From a virus: a stretch of 53,642 bases of DNA. Both the position numbers and the translations under genes were made by a program. The DNA lies in the IMG/VR virus record IMGVR_UViG_3300037502_003770, positions 1 through 53,642 of that record; one strand, given 5' to 3'. The notes beneath the pieces are model-generated. The model had not been told where the DNA came from. It searched no databases and saw nothing but the letters and a program-made list of their open reading frames with translations. This document shows, in pieces, positions 39,362 through 49,679 of this stretch. Position 1 is the stretch's first letter. The number at the start of each line of letters is the position of its first letter.

Positions 39362-42022
39362 ATGAAAAACATTTCTTTACTAAAAGAAAAATATAAGCAA
39401 CACGTATTTAATTTATTAGATATAAATACTTCTGTTTTCAATTTTGTTTATGATGTAAATTTATTTCGCAATAGTAAATCTATAAGATTTTTAGAACAAT
39501 TTTATAGAATTGCATCTAAAAATAATAGTTCTGAGTTTAGAGGATTAATTCTTTTAGAAAAAAGTAAGTACGAAAAATATAATAAAAATAAACATTATAT
39601 TTCATTTATTGAAAATGATTATAAAGTTATAACTGCCGACCAGTTTAAATTTAATAATACTGGCAATAAATTAATTCAACATTATTCTACTATCTATTCA
39701 CCTTTTGAGATTTTTGTAATTAAACCAAATATTTCTTTAACTGAAGAAAATTTATACTTCTTAATTGAAGAAGGTATTTCATATAAATTTTATTTACAAT
39801 CAATTAAAGAAATTACTGATGACTTTATTTTAGAAAATTTAGATTTTATTAAAAATAGTTGTATTGATTTTTATTTACACCCTTTAAGTAAAGATATTTA
39901 TTTACCAATATCTGATACTGAAATTACTAATTTTACATCAGAATTATCTGAATATTTAGAAAATAATTATTATTTACCTGTTACATTATTTGATTGTTTA
40001 GACTTAATAAATCAAAAAGTACATAATATTTCTATAAAAGAAAAATTATATTTTAGTTTTATAGAATTAGTAATTAAAACAAAATATAATTATTCAAGGG
40101 ATTTATTAGAAAATATTAATGATTTCTTTAAAAATGAACAAAGTATAATAGACCTTGTTGAACTTGGATATTTTTCAGTAAGAGATATTTTTTATTTTAA
40201 TATTATAATGGAAAATTTTGTTGATAAACTTGTATTTACTAATGGTGAATCAACTAGATATGGTTATGGTAATAAAGAAAAAATTGATTCTTTAATATTT
40301 AAACATGAAAATAAAGAAGAAATCAAAGAAATTATTTATGATATTGTAAAATACAAACTTACTAAAAGTAATAATAAGTATAACTTATTTAAGATGAATT
40401 TTTGTTTTAATGGTGTTTTAACTAATATTCATAATATCTCTGATTTACAACCTAATATTTTCAATATTATATTTGAAATACTAGTTTTTGAAATATATGA
40501 GAAAAATAATACCAGTATTTTCAGATGTTCACAGATAACTAATAATAAATTATTATTTTTATATCTAGCAACGCAATTAAATATTACTAAAGATGATTTA
40601 ATGAAAAATTATGATAGTATTAATAAAATTGATTCTTTAGATGATGTTTTTGAAAACTTAAATTATTTATCTAATAAAGATGAATATTTATTATTAAATA
40701 ATTTAAATATATTAGATAATAAAATTTTATTAAATGAAGTAATAACAAAATTAAAAGAAAACAATTACGAAATATCTTTAGTGGATATATATAATATACC
40801 TGAACATTTTTTAGATGAAAATATAAAATATCTACTTAATTTAGATATTAATAAATTTAATTTATTTGAAAGATTTTATAGTCCTGATTTTACTTCATTA
40901 GTAATTCAACATATTTCTGATGAAGATGTAATAATACAAAATTTTACTAATTCATTAAAATATATTTATGATACTTCTTATATAGACAATATATTGTTTT
41001 ATTATGAAAGTAATAAAACTGTAATTGAAAAGTATGTTACTGGTTTACTTTCTTTACCTATATCAGAAATTAAAACTTTATCACTTTTATTTAAATTTTA
41101 TAATTGTTTAAGTTTTGATACTATGTTTGAATATATAACCAAGTATTCAGAAAATCTAAAATTAGATATTAAAATAGTAGTTGAGGAATTATTATTTAAT
41201 TTAAAACTTCCTAAAGAAATAGTTAAACCTTTAGTAGTTAAATATTTTGAATTCTTAAATAGTTTACCTGAAAAGTATGATTTTATATTTAAGTTATTCA
41301 AGTATAATGATAACTCAGATAATAGTTATTACCATATAAATATAATAGATATTTTAAATCATTTGGTTGATATTAACGTATTTACTGTTAATGATACTCA
41401 TATATTAATACATAAGTATTATAAAGAAAATAGACAATATTATAATATTGCATATTTTAAATTATTTGATTTTAGTATTAAGTATTATTATTTTGATATA
41501 CTTTTAAATCTATTACATTTAGAAGATAAAACGAAATATTTAAGAGAAACTAGAGATGATTTAAGTCTTGATAATATATATACTATCATTTCTTCTAAAA
41601 ATGAGAACATATATCATTTATTACTTAATCCAAATGAAAATCTTCCTTTCAGAAAAAGAGAATTCAATGAAAAAGTAATTGAAATCTTTATGGAAAATAA
41701 ATGGAATTTATTACATCTTTTAGCTTATATTACATATATAACACCACCTAAAAATAGTAAACAATTAGCTGAATTTGTTTTAGCTTTACATAGAAGTAAA
41801 AATTTTAATATTATTAACAATTTTAATCATTATACGTATATAAATTTAGAATATATACAATTATCAAGTAACATTGATTTAAATATAACTAAAACTAAAA
41901 AATTTAAATCAATAAATCATTTATTTGGATATGGTCCAAATATTTATGGAACTATTGTACCTGAGTACATATACAAATTTAATGAAATATTAAACAAAGT
42001 TGTAACTTCAAACAAAAAATAA
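39362..42022 (+). CDS. Large hypothetical protein
   Basis: 886 residues, Asn/Leu/Ile-rich, predicted mostly helical with no signal peptide. Possible helical-repeat character (SNKDEYLLLNNLNILDNKIL, IVVEELLFNLKLPKEIVKP). No conserved catalytic motif is visible. It opens the recombination/replication operon, starting 54 bases after the terminator, and is followed by genes spaced 1-2 bases apart. Function unknown. Confidence 0.7.
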   Translation: MKNISLLKEKYKQHVFNLLDINTSVFNFVYDVNLFRNSKSIRFLEQFYRIASKNNSSEFRGLILLEKSKYEKYNKNKHYISFIENDYKVITADQFKFNNTGNKLIQHYSTIYSPFEIFVIKPNISLTEENLYFLIEEGISYKFYLQSIKEITDDFILENLDFIKNSCIDFYLHPLSKDIYLPISDTEITNFTSELSEYLENNYYLPVTLFDCLDLINQKVHNISIKEKLYFSFIELVIKTKYNYSRDLLENINDFFKNEQSIIDLVELGYFSVRDIFYFNIIMENFVDKLVFTNGESTRYGYGNKEKIDSLIFKHENKEEIKEIIYDIVKYKLTKSNNKYNLFKMNFCFNGVLTNIHNISDLQPNIFNIIFEILVFEIYEKNNTSIFRCSQITNNKLLFLYLATQLNITKDDLMKNYDSINKIDSLDDVFENLNYLSNKDEYLLLNNLNILDNKILLNEVITKLKENNYEISLVDIYNIPEHFLDENIKYLLNLDINKFNLFERFYSPDFTSLVIQHISDEDVIIQNFTNSLKYIYDTSYIDNILFYYESNKTVIEKYVTGLLSLPISEIKTLSLLFKFYNCLSFDTMFEYITKYSENLKLDIKIVVEELLFNLKLPKEIVKPLVVKYFEFLNSLPEKYDFIFKLFKYNDNSDNSYYHINIIDILNHLVDINVFTVNDTHILIHKYYKENRQYYNIAYFKLFDFSIKYYYFDILLNLLHLEDKTKYLRETRDDLSLDNIYTIISSKNENIYHLLLNPNENLPFRKREFNEKVIEIFMENKWNLLHLLAYITYITPPKNSKQLAEFVLALHRSKNFNIINNFNHYTYINLEYIQLSSNIDLNITKTKKFKSINHLFGYGPNIYGTIVPEYIYKFNEILNKVVTSNKK

Positions 42023-42024
42023 CA

Positions 42025-42378
42025 ATGAAAAACAGAGAACTTCTTACTTACAAGTTAACCAATTATTATCAAGCCTTACCTACTCAAGAAACTATTTTTT
42101 CTTCATTAAAGAATGATTTAATCATAAATTTATTAATGAAAAAAAATAGAATTTATGAATATTGTAAACTTTTGAAAAATTGGTTTTCAGATAAAAAAGA
42201 TGAGCTAGAAATATATTATTATGTTGAACATTTAGAAAAAGATATTATCGCAGATTCAAAAGAATCTTATGATGATACAGATGATTCTAATAACAAAAAA
42301 CAATATTTTAATTATACTGTAGCTTATAATAATCAAAAATTAAGAATTAAAATTCTCTTTATAGAAGATAGTAAATAA
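42025..42378 (+). CDS. Hypothetical protein
   Basis: 117 residues with a central acidic stretch (DIIADSKESYDDTDDSN) and a short beta end (QKLRIKILFIEDSK). No family is recognised. Two bases after the 886-residue protein gene and one before the next, so part of the same operon. Confidence 0.6.
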   Translation: MKNRELLTYKLTNYYQALPTQETIFSSLKNDLIINLLMKKNRIYEYCKLLKNWFSDKKDELEIYYYVEHLEKDIIADSKESYDDTDDSNNKKQYFNYTVAYNNQKLRIKILFIEDSK

Positions 42379-42379
42379 T

Positions 42380-43006
42380 ATGAAAAAAAAACAAATTATA
42401 ATTGATTTAGACACTATTAGAGACATGTCTAAAAGATTCTTTATTTATTTAAATAAAGATTATCCATTAATATTCTCCACTTATTTTGAGAATATTTCAA
42501 CAATAAATTCATTCAATTTTATTAGTGAAACTGATTCTATAATAAAATTAGCTAAAAAAGATAAATCTATTACAGATAAAAAATTAAAAAAAGAATTATC
42601 TTCTTTTAGTTTAAGTGAATTTGTTGATGAATATATTTTACAAATATATGGTCATTCAGATAATACTGATATTGATGTTAAAAAATTTATGGGAGAAATA
42701 ATTAATTTTAGATTAAACCATAATAAATATGAACTCACTATTTTAGTTAGGAATTACGTATTTGATGTAAATACAATAAATACTAAAGGTGCAATGGCTA
42801 GTCTTTTATTTATCTCCACAAATTTTAGTACAGTAAATAACGCTAGAATTATTTATTCAGAAAAAGCATTTAAGAAAGAAATAAAATCTTTATCAAAAGA
42901 TAGTTATTTTATTACTAGTGATACAAGATTAGAAAATATTTCACCTAATATTAAAATTATTTCTAACGAAAGACCAATTTCTACAATTTTAAACGAAATT
43001 AACTAA
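42380..43006 (+). CDS. Hypothetical protein
   Basis: 208 residues. It begins MKKKQIIIDLDTIRDMSKRF and has a helical middle (KKDKSITDKKLKKELSSFSL) and a C-terminal alpha/beta region ending ISNERPISTILNEIN. No family is recognised. It shares one base (TAATG) with the Mre11-Rad50 fusion gene, which suggests related function, perhaps as an accessory of that nuclease. Confidence 0.62.
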   Translation: MKKKQIIIDLDTIRDMSKRFFIYLNKDYPLIFSTYFENISTINSFNFISETDSIIKLAKKDKSITDKKLKKELSSFSLSEFVDEYILQIYGHSDNTDIDVKKFMGEIINFRLNHNKYELTILVRNYVFDVNTINTKGAMASLLFISTNFSTVNNARIIYSEKAFKKEIKSLSKDSYFITSDTRLENISPNIKIISNERPISTILNEIN

Positions 43007-46000
43007 TGAAAATAGCTCATTTTGCCGACTTACATTTATCAAACGATGTAAGTCGTTTGCATATTCAAAGAGATATTCTTTTGGATTATACTATTGAACA
43101 AATAAAAATATCACAACCTGATATTATAGTATTTGCAGGAGACACTTTTGATAAACATTTACCTAGTAATGAAACAAAAATTGTTGCAAGTAATTTTTTT
43201 ACTGAATTAAGTAAATATTGTACTAAAATTGTTATAAACAAGGGTAATCATGAACAAAATCAAAAGAACTTATTAAGAGTTTCAAGTATTGAATCTTTTT
43301 TAAAAGTATTAAACAACCCTAAGATACAATATTTAGATAAGACAGGGTTTTATTACGATGATACCAATAAAATTATTTGGTCTAATTGGAACTGGGGTGA
43401 TAAAACATCACCTTATTATGATAATGTAGAAGAATATGAAAATATAAAAAATAATTATTCTAATTACTTTATTATAGATGTATTCCACAACCCTATAAAT
43501 GGTACTGTAACCTATTCAGGTGAAGTCTTTAATGATTCCTCTTATAATAATTTACAATCGTTTAAAGGGGATTTATTGCTTGCTGGTGATATTCACCAAT
43601 ACCAAACATTTAAAAGAGATGGGAAAGTTTTTGGTGCTTATCCGTCTTCTACTTTTCAACAAAATTTTGGTGAAAATATTGAACAACATGGTTTTATTTT
43701 ATGGAATATAGATATTGAAAATAAAAATATCATATCACATAAATTAATTGAAACCAGTAACAATGTATATGCTTACCATAATATACATATACCAGTAAAT
43801 TATGATTATGATAATATTGATATAACTATTGATGATAATTATGATACAAATTATATTAAATTTCATCTTCGTGATTATAAATTTAATATTAACACTATAA
43901 ATAAAAATAAATTAAAAACATATATTAAAAAGAAATATGGTTCTAAAATTTATGCTAATATCTTTTTTAAAGATATAATTATAAATAGTGATAATACTGT
44001 ACAAAGTCATGTTAATAATGTTGATAATGTTTTTGATAAAACAAAATTAAAGGGTTATTTTGTTGATTATATTACTAAGACATTAAGATATGATGAGGCG
44101 TTTGCAAATGAGATTTTAGAAATTGATGAAATGATTTCTCAGCGTATTGAATCATCTATTTCTAGGGTATTTAATAGTGAATGGAAGATAAAGAAATTAT
44201 ATATTGATAATTTTAGGACATTTGGTGAACCTGTTACTATTGATTTATCAGATAAAAATGGATTATTTCAAATAATGGGAGAGAATTATGTTGGTAAAAG
44301 TAAATTATATGATGCTATTTGCTACGTAAATTTTGGTAAGACTCTTGATACTGTTAAAACCATGAAATATGGTGATAGTAGATTTATTAACTATTACAAT
44401 GATAAAAAAGATTATTGTTTAGTTGAAGAATATTTAGAAATTAATGGTAAAAACTATCTTATTGAAAGAAAAACAGAAAGAAAGTGGAATAGGAATGGAA
44501 CAGCATTAACAGCATGCCCTACAACTGTTAATTTTTATGAATTAGATGAAAATTTAGATATTATTCAAAATAATAATGAAGATGTGAAACAAAAAACTAA
44601 ATTATTATTAGAAGAATCAATTGGTACTTTTAATGATTTTTTAAGAGCTTCATTTATTAATTCAGCTACTTTAAATGATTTACTTTCTTCAGATAGAAGT
44701 GTATTTTTAGATTCAATTCTTAAAGATTTAGGTTTAGATATTTTTGATGTTAAACTTAAAGAATTTAAGAACTTAAAGAAAAATCAATATACTCAAAGTG
44801 AACGTATTAATATTGATGTACCAACTGAAGAAGTAAGAATTTCTACTTTGGAAAATCAGATTATTGAAAATAATGATACTATTTCTCAAAATAAAATTAA
44901 AATAGAGGAAATATCATCTTCAATAAATAAAGGTATTAAATACAAAGAAGATGAATTAAAAAAACTAATTCCAATTAATGAAAGTTTAAAAGGACTTACT
45001 TTAGAACAAATTGATTCTAATATACAAAATATTTTAAATCAAAAAGATAAAGTTAATGAAGAGTTAAATGTATTGATAAATAAAATTAATACATTACCAA
45101 TATCTTTTGATGAAAATATTCTTCTTACTTTAGAAAAAGAAAAATCAGATAGGAAACTGTTATATTATACATATAAACAGGAGATTAATGATATTAATAC
45201 TAAAATTAGTACTAACGAAAATAATAAATCAAAAGTAAGAGGTGATGTAGTTCTTTTAGAAAGAGAAATCACAAATTTAGAAAATAAAATTTCTAATGAA
45301 ATAAAACTAATTGATAGTAAAATCCAAAATGAATTAAATGCTATTAAATTAAAAACAAATAGTAAAGTATGTCCAACTTGTAATAGAGAAAAAGATTCTA
45401 ATTCAATAAAAGAAATAGAAAAACAAATATTAGAACACAATAATAATATTTCTTCTTTGGAGTTAGAAAAAACTTCATCTACTGTAATTATTTCTTTTCA
45501 AAATAAAATAGTTGAATTAAAAGAAACTATTATTGAAAAAAATAATACTTTACCTAGTTTTGATACTTTAAATAACTCTTTAAGAGAAAATATTAAAGAA
45601 ATTAATACTAAAATTAGTGAGAATGAACTGTATATTACTGATGTAATTGACCCTGAATTATCTAATCTATTATTAGAGAAAAAAGATTATCTTTTAAGAG
45701 AAAAACTTCTTATTGAAAAAGATAATTTTCCTTCAAAAATAGAGAATCTTACTTTAAAATTAGAGAAAGAAAAAAATAATAGGGAATTACTTATCTCGCA
45801 ACAAAAAAATATTGAATTAAACAATAAAATTCAATCCATTATTGATAAAGCTGATGAGAAAATCAAGCGTTATCAAGATGAGAAATTAGAGTTAGAGAGA
45901 AGTAATTATACATTATCTAATCGTAATGATAATAATCTTAAAACTATTCAAGAAATAAAAGATAAGATTATTAAGTATAATGAACAAATTAGAAAAGAAT

Positions 46001-46479
46001 TAATTAATAAGACCTATGAGGATTGCGTGTCAAGAGATGGTATTCCAACCATGATACTTAGAAACTCTATTGATATTATTAATTCTAATTTAAATGATTT
46101 ATTAACAGATTTACACTTTAATTTATATTTTAATGACGATATAGAATTTCTTTTTTCTAAAAAGATAGATGATAGTAAATTATATAATGCAGTAGAAACA
46201 TCTGGTTTTGAAAGAACAATGATTTCTATTATATTAAGATTTGCTTTAAGAAAAACTAATATTAAGAATAGAAATAATATATTATTGATTGATGAAGTAT
46301 TTGGCACTATTCATGAAAATAATATTGATTTATTCTTATCAGTTATTAATGAAGCGAAAAAAGATATAGAAAAAATCTTTATTATTGAACATTCACATGC
46401 TGATTTAATAAATCCAGACCATTTAATTGAAATCAAATATAATCAAGAAAAACAAACTTCAGAACTTACTTTTAAGTAA
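43006..46479 (+). CDS. Fused Mre11-Rad50-type (SbcD-SbcC, T4 gp47-gp46) recombination nuclease
   Basis: 1157 residues combining two normally separate proteins. Residues 1-380 are the nuclease: HFADLHLS (Asp8/His10), GDTFD (45-49), GNHE (80-83) and GDIHQ (194-198). From about 395 comes the ABC-type ATPase: KKLYIDNFRTFGEP, Walker A GENYVGKS (425-432), long coiled coil, zinc hook CPTC (789-792), second coil, signature region SGFERTMISIILRF, Walker B ILLIDEVFG (Asp1096/Glu1097). In T4 the two-gene complex resects ends for recombination-dependent replication. No stop or shift lies between the halves, so this is a true fusion. Confidence 0.93.
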   Translation: MKIAHFADLHLSNDVSRLHIQRDILLDYTIEQIKISQPDIIVFAGDTFDKHLPSNETKIVASNFFTELSKYCTKIVINKGNHEQNQKNLLRVSSIESFLKVLNNPKIQYLDKTGFYYDDTNKIIWSNWNWGDKTSPYYDNVEEYENIKNNYSNYFIIDVFHNPINGTVTYSGEVFNDSSYNNLQSFKGDLLLAGDIHQYQTFKRDGKVFGAYPSSTFQQNFGENIEQHGFILWNIDIENKNIISHKLIETSNNVYAYHNIHIPVNYDYDNIDITIDDNYDTNYIKFHLRDYKFNINTINKNKLKTYIKKKYGSKIYANIFFKDIIINSDNTVQSHVNNVDNVFDKTKLKGYFVDYITKTLRYDEAFANEILEIDEMISQRIESSISRVFNSEWKIKKLYIDNFRTFGEPVTIDLSDKNGLFQIMGENYVGKSKLYDAICYVNFGKTLDTVKTMKYGDSRFINYYNDKKDYCLVEEYLEINGKNYLIERKTERKWNRNGTALTACPTTVNFYELDENLDIIQNNNEDVKQKTKLLLEESIGTFNDFLRASFINSATLNDLLSSDRSVFLDSILKDLGLDIFDVKLKEFKNLKKNQYTQSERINIDVPTEEVRISTLENQIIENNDTISQNKIKIEEISSSINKGIKYKEDELKKLIPINESLKGLTLEQIDSNIQNILNQKDKVNEELNVLINKINTLPISFDENILLTLEKEKSDRKLLYYTYKQEINDINTKISTNENNKSKVRGDVVLLEREITNLENKISNEIKLIDSKIQNELNAIKLKTNSKVCPTCNREKDSNSIKEIEKQILEHNNNISSLELEKTSSTVIISFQNKIVELKETIIEKNNTLPSFDTLNNSLRENIKEINTKISENELYITDVIDPELSNLLLEKKDYLLREKLLIEKDNFPSKIENLTLKLEKEKNNRELLISQQKNIELNNKIQSIIDKADEKIKRYQDEKLELERSNYTLSNRNDNNLKTIQEIKDKIIKYNEQIRKELINKTYEDCVSRDGIPTMILRNSIDIINSNLNDLLTDLHFNLYFNDDIEFLFSKKIDDSKLYNAVETSGFERTMISIILRFALRKTNIKNRNNILLIDEVFGTIHENNIDLFLSVINEAKKDIEKIFIIEHSHADLINPDHLIEIKYNQEKQTSELTFK

Positions 46480-46488
46480 AAAAATAAA

Positions 46489-48204
46489 ATGTTAAACAAA
46501 AAACTTCTTTTTAAAAAAATTGGCGATTACATGCTTTTATCATATAATTTCGCAGGTCAAATATCTACTGACCTGCGTTATTATCTAAATGATAATTATA
46601 CTATAAAAGGTGTTGCTGATAAACATTATCAATTAACAAATTATGATAGAGTTGAATTTGTTTTTAATGAGAAATTTATTATTAAAGATAGGATAAAACC
46701 TATTATTGAACATATTGAAAAGAATGGTTCATTAATGGTTAATATCTTTTTTAAAAATGGTAAATTCTTACAATATGATTTATTATATTTAATTAAACAT
46801 AATCTTTATTTACATTATAATTTAGAATCTTATAATTCACCTATTAAAAATTTAATTACTGATATTAGGTATTATATCAATCTTAATGGTAATATACCTT
46901 TCAAAGAAAATTCTTTTTTAATTAAAGAGTTTTTATTTGATGGATGGTCGATGTATACTGATAATGTGTCAATAACCTTAGATAATTTAAATTCTTATGC
47001 TCGTGAGAATAATATTAATAAATTATTTCATTATATTAGTGAAAAAGATTTTCCTATTTCAAATGAAATAAAACAAGAAATAGTACTATCTTTAAAAGAT
47101 AATTCTTTTTTAGAAAAATTTATTTCTTTAAATAATAAGAAACTCTTTAATATATTTAATTTATATTTAAGAAACTCATCTAAAGAAGGTAATCTTATTG
47201 CTCTTGATGATTTGTATAAAGTATTAATTAATAAATTTAATGTTGACACTGTTAATTATTTATTACATATCTATACAACATCTTATAGATGTAATAACAT
47301 ATTAAATTATTATTTAAATGATGATAAAGATTACACTAAAATAAATTATAAATATGATGTAGTGGTTTCTAAATTTAGTTTTAAATTTAATGATGAATCT
47401 ATATTTTATGATAACGCAACTATTAGTTCATTACTTTTTACTGAGTATGATTTAATTGATTGTACTAAATTATTAGCAAAATTATATGAAAAATTAGATT
47501 TAAATAATTTAAACATTACTGATAGTGCTTTATTATTATATTACAGTACAAAGTATAATTATTTTGAAAAGTACGTTTCTTATTATTCAAATAATAAATT
47601 ATCATCTATATTAGCACTTAATATGAATGACAGAATTAGGGAAATAGAAGAATTTAAAATACATCAATTAGATAACGCTGATTTAGTTGAGAAAATAATT
47701 GTTCATCTTTATTCAAATAAAGATTATATTAATAATACTGATATAAATGGAATGTTTAATACCTTTTCATTTATAAAATTTTATAATTATGGTTTTAACA
47801 ATAAAATATCTTCTATTTTAAAAACAAATAATATATTTGAAAATATTTTTTCTTTAAAAAATATAAAAATAGAAGATTATATTATGAATTGTAAAAAAGA
47901 ATACATTTTAAAGGATATTTATTATTATATTAATGATATTTCACAATACGTTAACAAAATTAATGATAAAAAACTTCTAATAGAAAAAATAAACCTATTA
48001 ATAAAAGATTCATCTAATTCTTCTTATAAAGAGCCAATATTTAAAATATTATTTGATAGTTTTATTAAAGATTATGATATAAAACTACAAGAAATCTTTA
48101 ATAAAAGATTAAATCGAAAAGAATTATCAACTCATGAATTAAATCTTTTCCAAAGAGAAATTTTTAATTTAATAAAAGCTTATAAAGTATTACCTAATAT
48201 TTAA
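46489..48204 (+). CDS. Large hypothetical protein
   Basis: 571 residues, Asn/Tyr/Leu-rich and mainly helical (e.g. YDLIDCTKLLAKLYEKLDL). No catalytic motif or membrane span is seen. It lies nine bases after the nuclease fusion and abuts the primase gene, so a replication or recombination role is likely by context. Composition resembles the 886-residue protein upstream, but no clear repeat is shared. Confidence 0.68.
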   Translation: MLNKKLLFKKIGDYMLLSYNFAGQISTDLRYYLNDNYTIKGVADKHYQLTNYDRVEFVFNEKFIIKDRIKPIIEHIEKNGSLMVNIFFKNGKFLQYDLLYLIKHNLYLHYNLESYNSPIKNLITDIRYYINLNGNIPFKENSFLIKEFLFDGWSMYTDNVSITLDNLNSYARENNINKLFHYISEKDFPISNEIKQEIVLSLKDNSFLEKFISLNNKKLFNIFNLYLRNSSKEGNLIALDDLYKVLINKFNVDTVNYLLHIYTTSYRCNNILNYYLNDDKDYTKINYKYDVVVSKFSFKFNDESIFYDNATISSLLFTEYDLIDCTKLLAKLYEKLDLNNLNITDSALLLYYSTKYNYFEKYVSYYSNNKLSSILALNMNDRIREIEEFKIHQLDNADLVEKIIVHLYSNKDYINNTDINGMFNTFSFIKFYNYGFNNKISSILKTNNIFENIFSLKNIKIEDYIMNCKKEYILKDIYYYINDISQYVNKINDKKLLIEKINLLIKDSSNSSYKEPIFKILFDSFIKDYDIKLQEIFNKRLNRKELSTHELNLFQREIFNLIKAYKVLPNI

Positions 48205-49206
48205 ATGAAAATAACTGAGCGTGAAGTTAAAGAGATATTAATAAAAAATTTTGGTCAGCCACTTGATACTAAAACAACACAATTAAAATTCAACTGCCCT
48301 TCTTGCAAGGAAGAGAACTTTAATTGTGTTGATAATAAGTATAATTTAGAAATTAAAATTGTACCAGATTCAAATAGGGATAAAAAGAAAATAAAAACAC
48401 ATTGTTGGAAATGTGATGAGGTATCTTTATTTAGATTATTTAAAAAATATGGTAATATAAAAGATTTTAAATTACTTCTTGATTATGAACCTAATTTAGT
48501 AAAAAAGAAAGAAAAAGATTTATTTGTTAAATTACCTAAAGAATATATTAAAATTACTTCTAAAAATTTTAACAACTCTGAAGTTAAACCTTATTATGTT
48601 TACTTAATTAAAAGAGGTTTAAATATAAAAACAATAGAAAAGTATAATATAGGTTATTGTGGAAGTGGTTACTATTCTAATAGAGTAGTGTTTCCTTCAT
48701 ATGATTGTAATAAAAAATTAAATTACTTTACAACAAGAACTATATTAGATAATGTTAAACCCAAAGGTTTAAACCCTCTTTTAAGTAAAGAAGAAATCAT
48801 TTTTAATGAAGGATTAATTAATTTTAATTCAACTGTTTATTTAGTTGAGGGTATATTTGAGTATTTTTCTTTACCTATTAATACTGTAAACCTTTTAGGT
48901 AAAGCTATGTATTTTTTATTATTATCTAAATTAATAAAATATAAACCTAATGTGGTTATTTGTTTAAATAGAGATGCTCTTTATGCTAAAAATAAAAGAT
49001 TCTCAGCACCACAGTCATCTATTCAGATAGCTGAAAATTTATTAGATAATAATATTACTAATGTTAAAATATTATTAATGCCAACAGATAATGATTTAAA
49101 TGATACCTTTATTAAGGGTGGTAAATCTTCAATAAAAGATTTATTAGAAAATAATTTGTTTACCTTAGAAGAGGTAAAAAATAAAATAAAAAATAATGAT
49201 TATTGA
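48205..49206 (+). CDS. DNA primase with zinc ribbon and TOPRIM-like domain
   Basis: 333 residues. The N-terminal zinc ribbon has Cys pairs FNCPSCKEEN and THCWKCDEV. The C-terminal TOPRIM-like part has VYLVEGIFEYFSL with the catalytic-type Glu, VVICLNRDALYAKN, and LMPTDNDLNDTF with the acidic end. This fits phage primases of the DnaG/T4 gp61 type that make RNA primers. The usual DxD is altered to NRD, so the metal site differs slightly. It overlaps the sigma-like gene by 11 bases. Confidence 0.85.
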   Translation: MKITEREVKEILIKNFGQPLDTKTTQLKFNCPSCKEENFNCVDNKYNLEIKIVPDSNRDKKKIKTHCWKCDEVSLFRLFKKYGNIKDFKLLLDYEPNLVKKKEKDLFVKLPKEYIKITSKNFNNSEVKPYYVYLIKRGLNIKTIEKYNIGYCGSGYYSNRVVFPSYDCNKKLNYFTTRTILDNVKPKGLNPLLSKEEIIFNEGLINFNSTVYLVEGIFEYFSLPINTVNLLGKAMYFLLLSKLIKYKPNVVICLNRDALYAKNKRFSAPQSSIQIAENLLDNNITNVKILLMPTDNDLNDTFIKGGKSSIKDLLENNLFTLEEVKNKIKNNDY

Positions 49207-49648
49207 TTTAAACTTTTTAACAGAAAATTATTATAGTAAGATATTAACATTTTTTAGTAATAAAACTAAAAATTATAGTGAGGCACAAGATTTAACTCAT
49301 GATTTTTTCATATATTTAAATGAAATGAATCTAACTAATAAAAATATTATTAATTTAAACACATATATATTTACATGTGCTAATAATTTTTTTAAGAAAA
49401 GTCAAAGTAAAATTAAATTTTACGATATGTCTGATGATTTTGATATTAAAACAACAGTAAATATTGACTCAATTTTTATAAATGATTTATCTTTAAAATT
49501 AAATAAAAAAGATAAAAATTTTTTAGATGTTATATTAACAACTAATTCATTAAAGATTAAAGATTTAGCTAGTGTATGTAATTTAAGTGAACGCCAAATC
49601 AAAACAAAAATGAAAAAACTAAAGACTAATTTGGTCTTAAATATGTAA
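49196..49648 (+). CDS. ECF-like sigma factor
   Basis: 150 residues. A region 2-like part (YSEAQDLTHDFFIYLNEM, then NLNTYIFTCANNFFKK) is followed by a region 4-like helix-turn-helix (KIKDLASVCNLSERQIKTKM). Size and order match small ECF sigma factors. It would redirect host RNA polymerase to a subset of phage promoters. It is the second sigma-like protein in the window and is encoded with replication genes rather than late genes. Confidence 0.78.
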   Translation: MIIDLNFLTENYYSKILTFFSNKTKNYSEAQDLTHDFFIYLNEMNLTNKNIINLNTYIFTCANNFFKKSQSKIKFYDMSDDFDIKTTVNIDSIFINDLSLKLNKKDKNFLDVILTTNSLKIKDLASVCNLSERQIKTKMKKLKTNLVLNM

Positions 49649-49655
49649 GGTAAAT

Positions 49656-49664
49656 CTATTTATA
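49656..49664 (+). promoter_or_regulatory. Promoter candidate CTATTTATA upstream of phoH
   Basis: The CTATTTA motif with the TA extension lies 24 bases before the PhoH start, in the 31-base gap after the sigma gene. It has the same spacing as at the resolvase (22) and the first virion gene (24). Confidence 0.45.
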
Positions 49665-49679
49665 ATAAAACATATTTAT

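Noticed and set aside
45165-45440. Minus-strand frame opposite the Rad50 coiled coil
   Set aside because: Shadow of the coding strand; it covers the zinc hook of a clearly coding gene.
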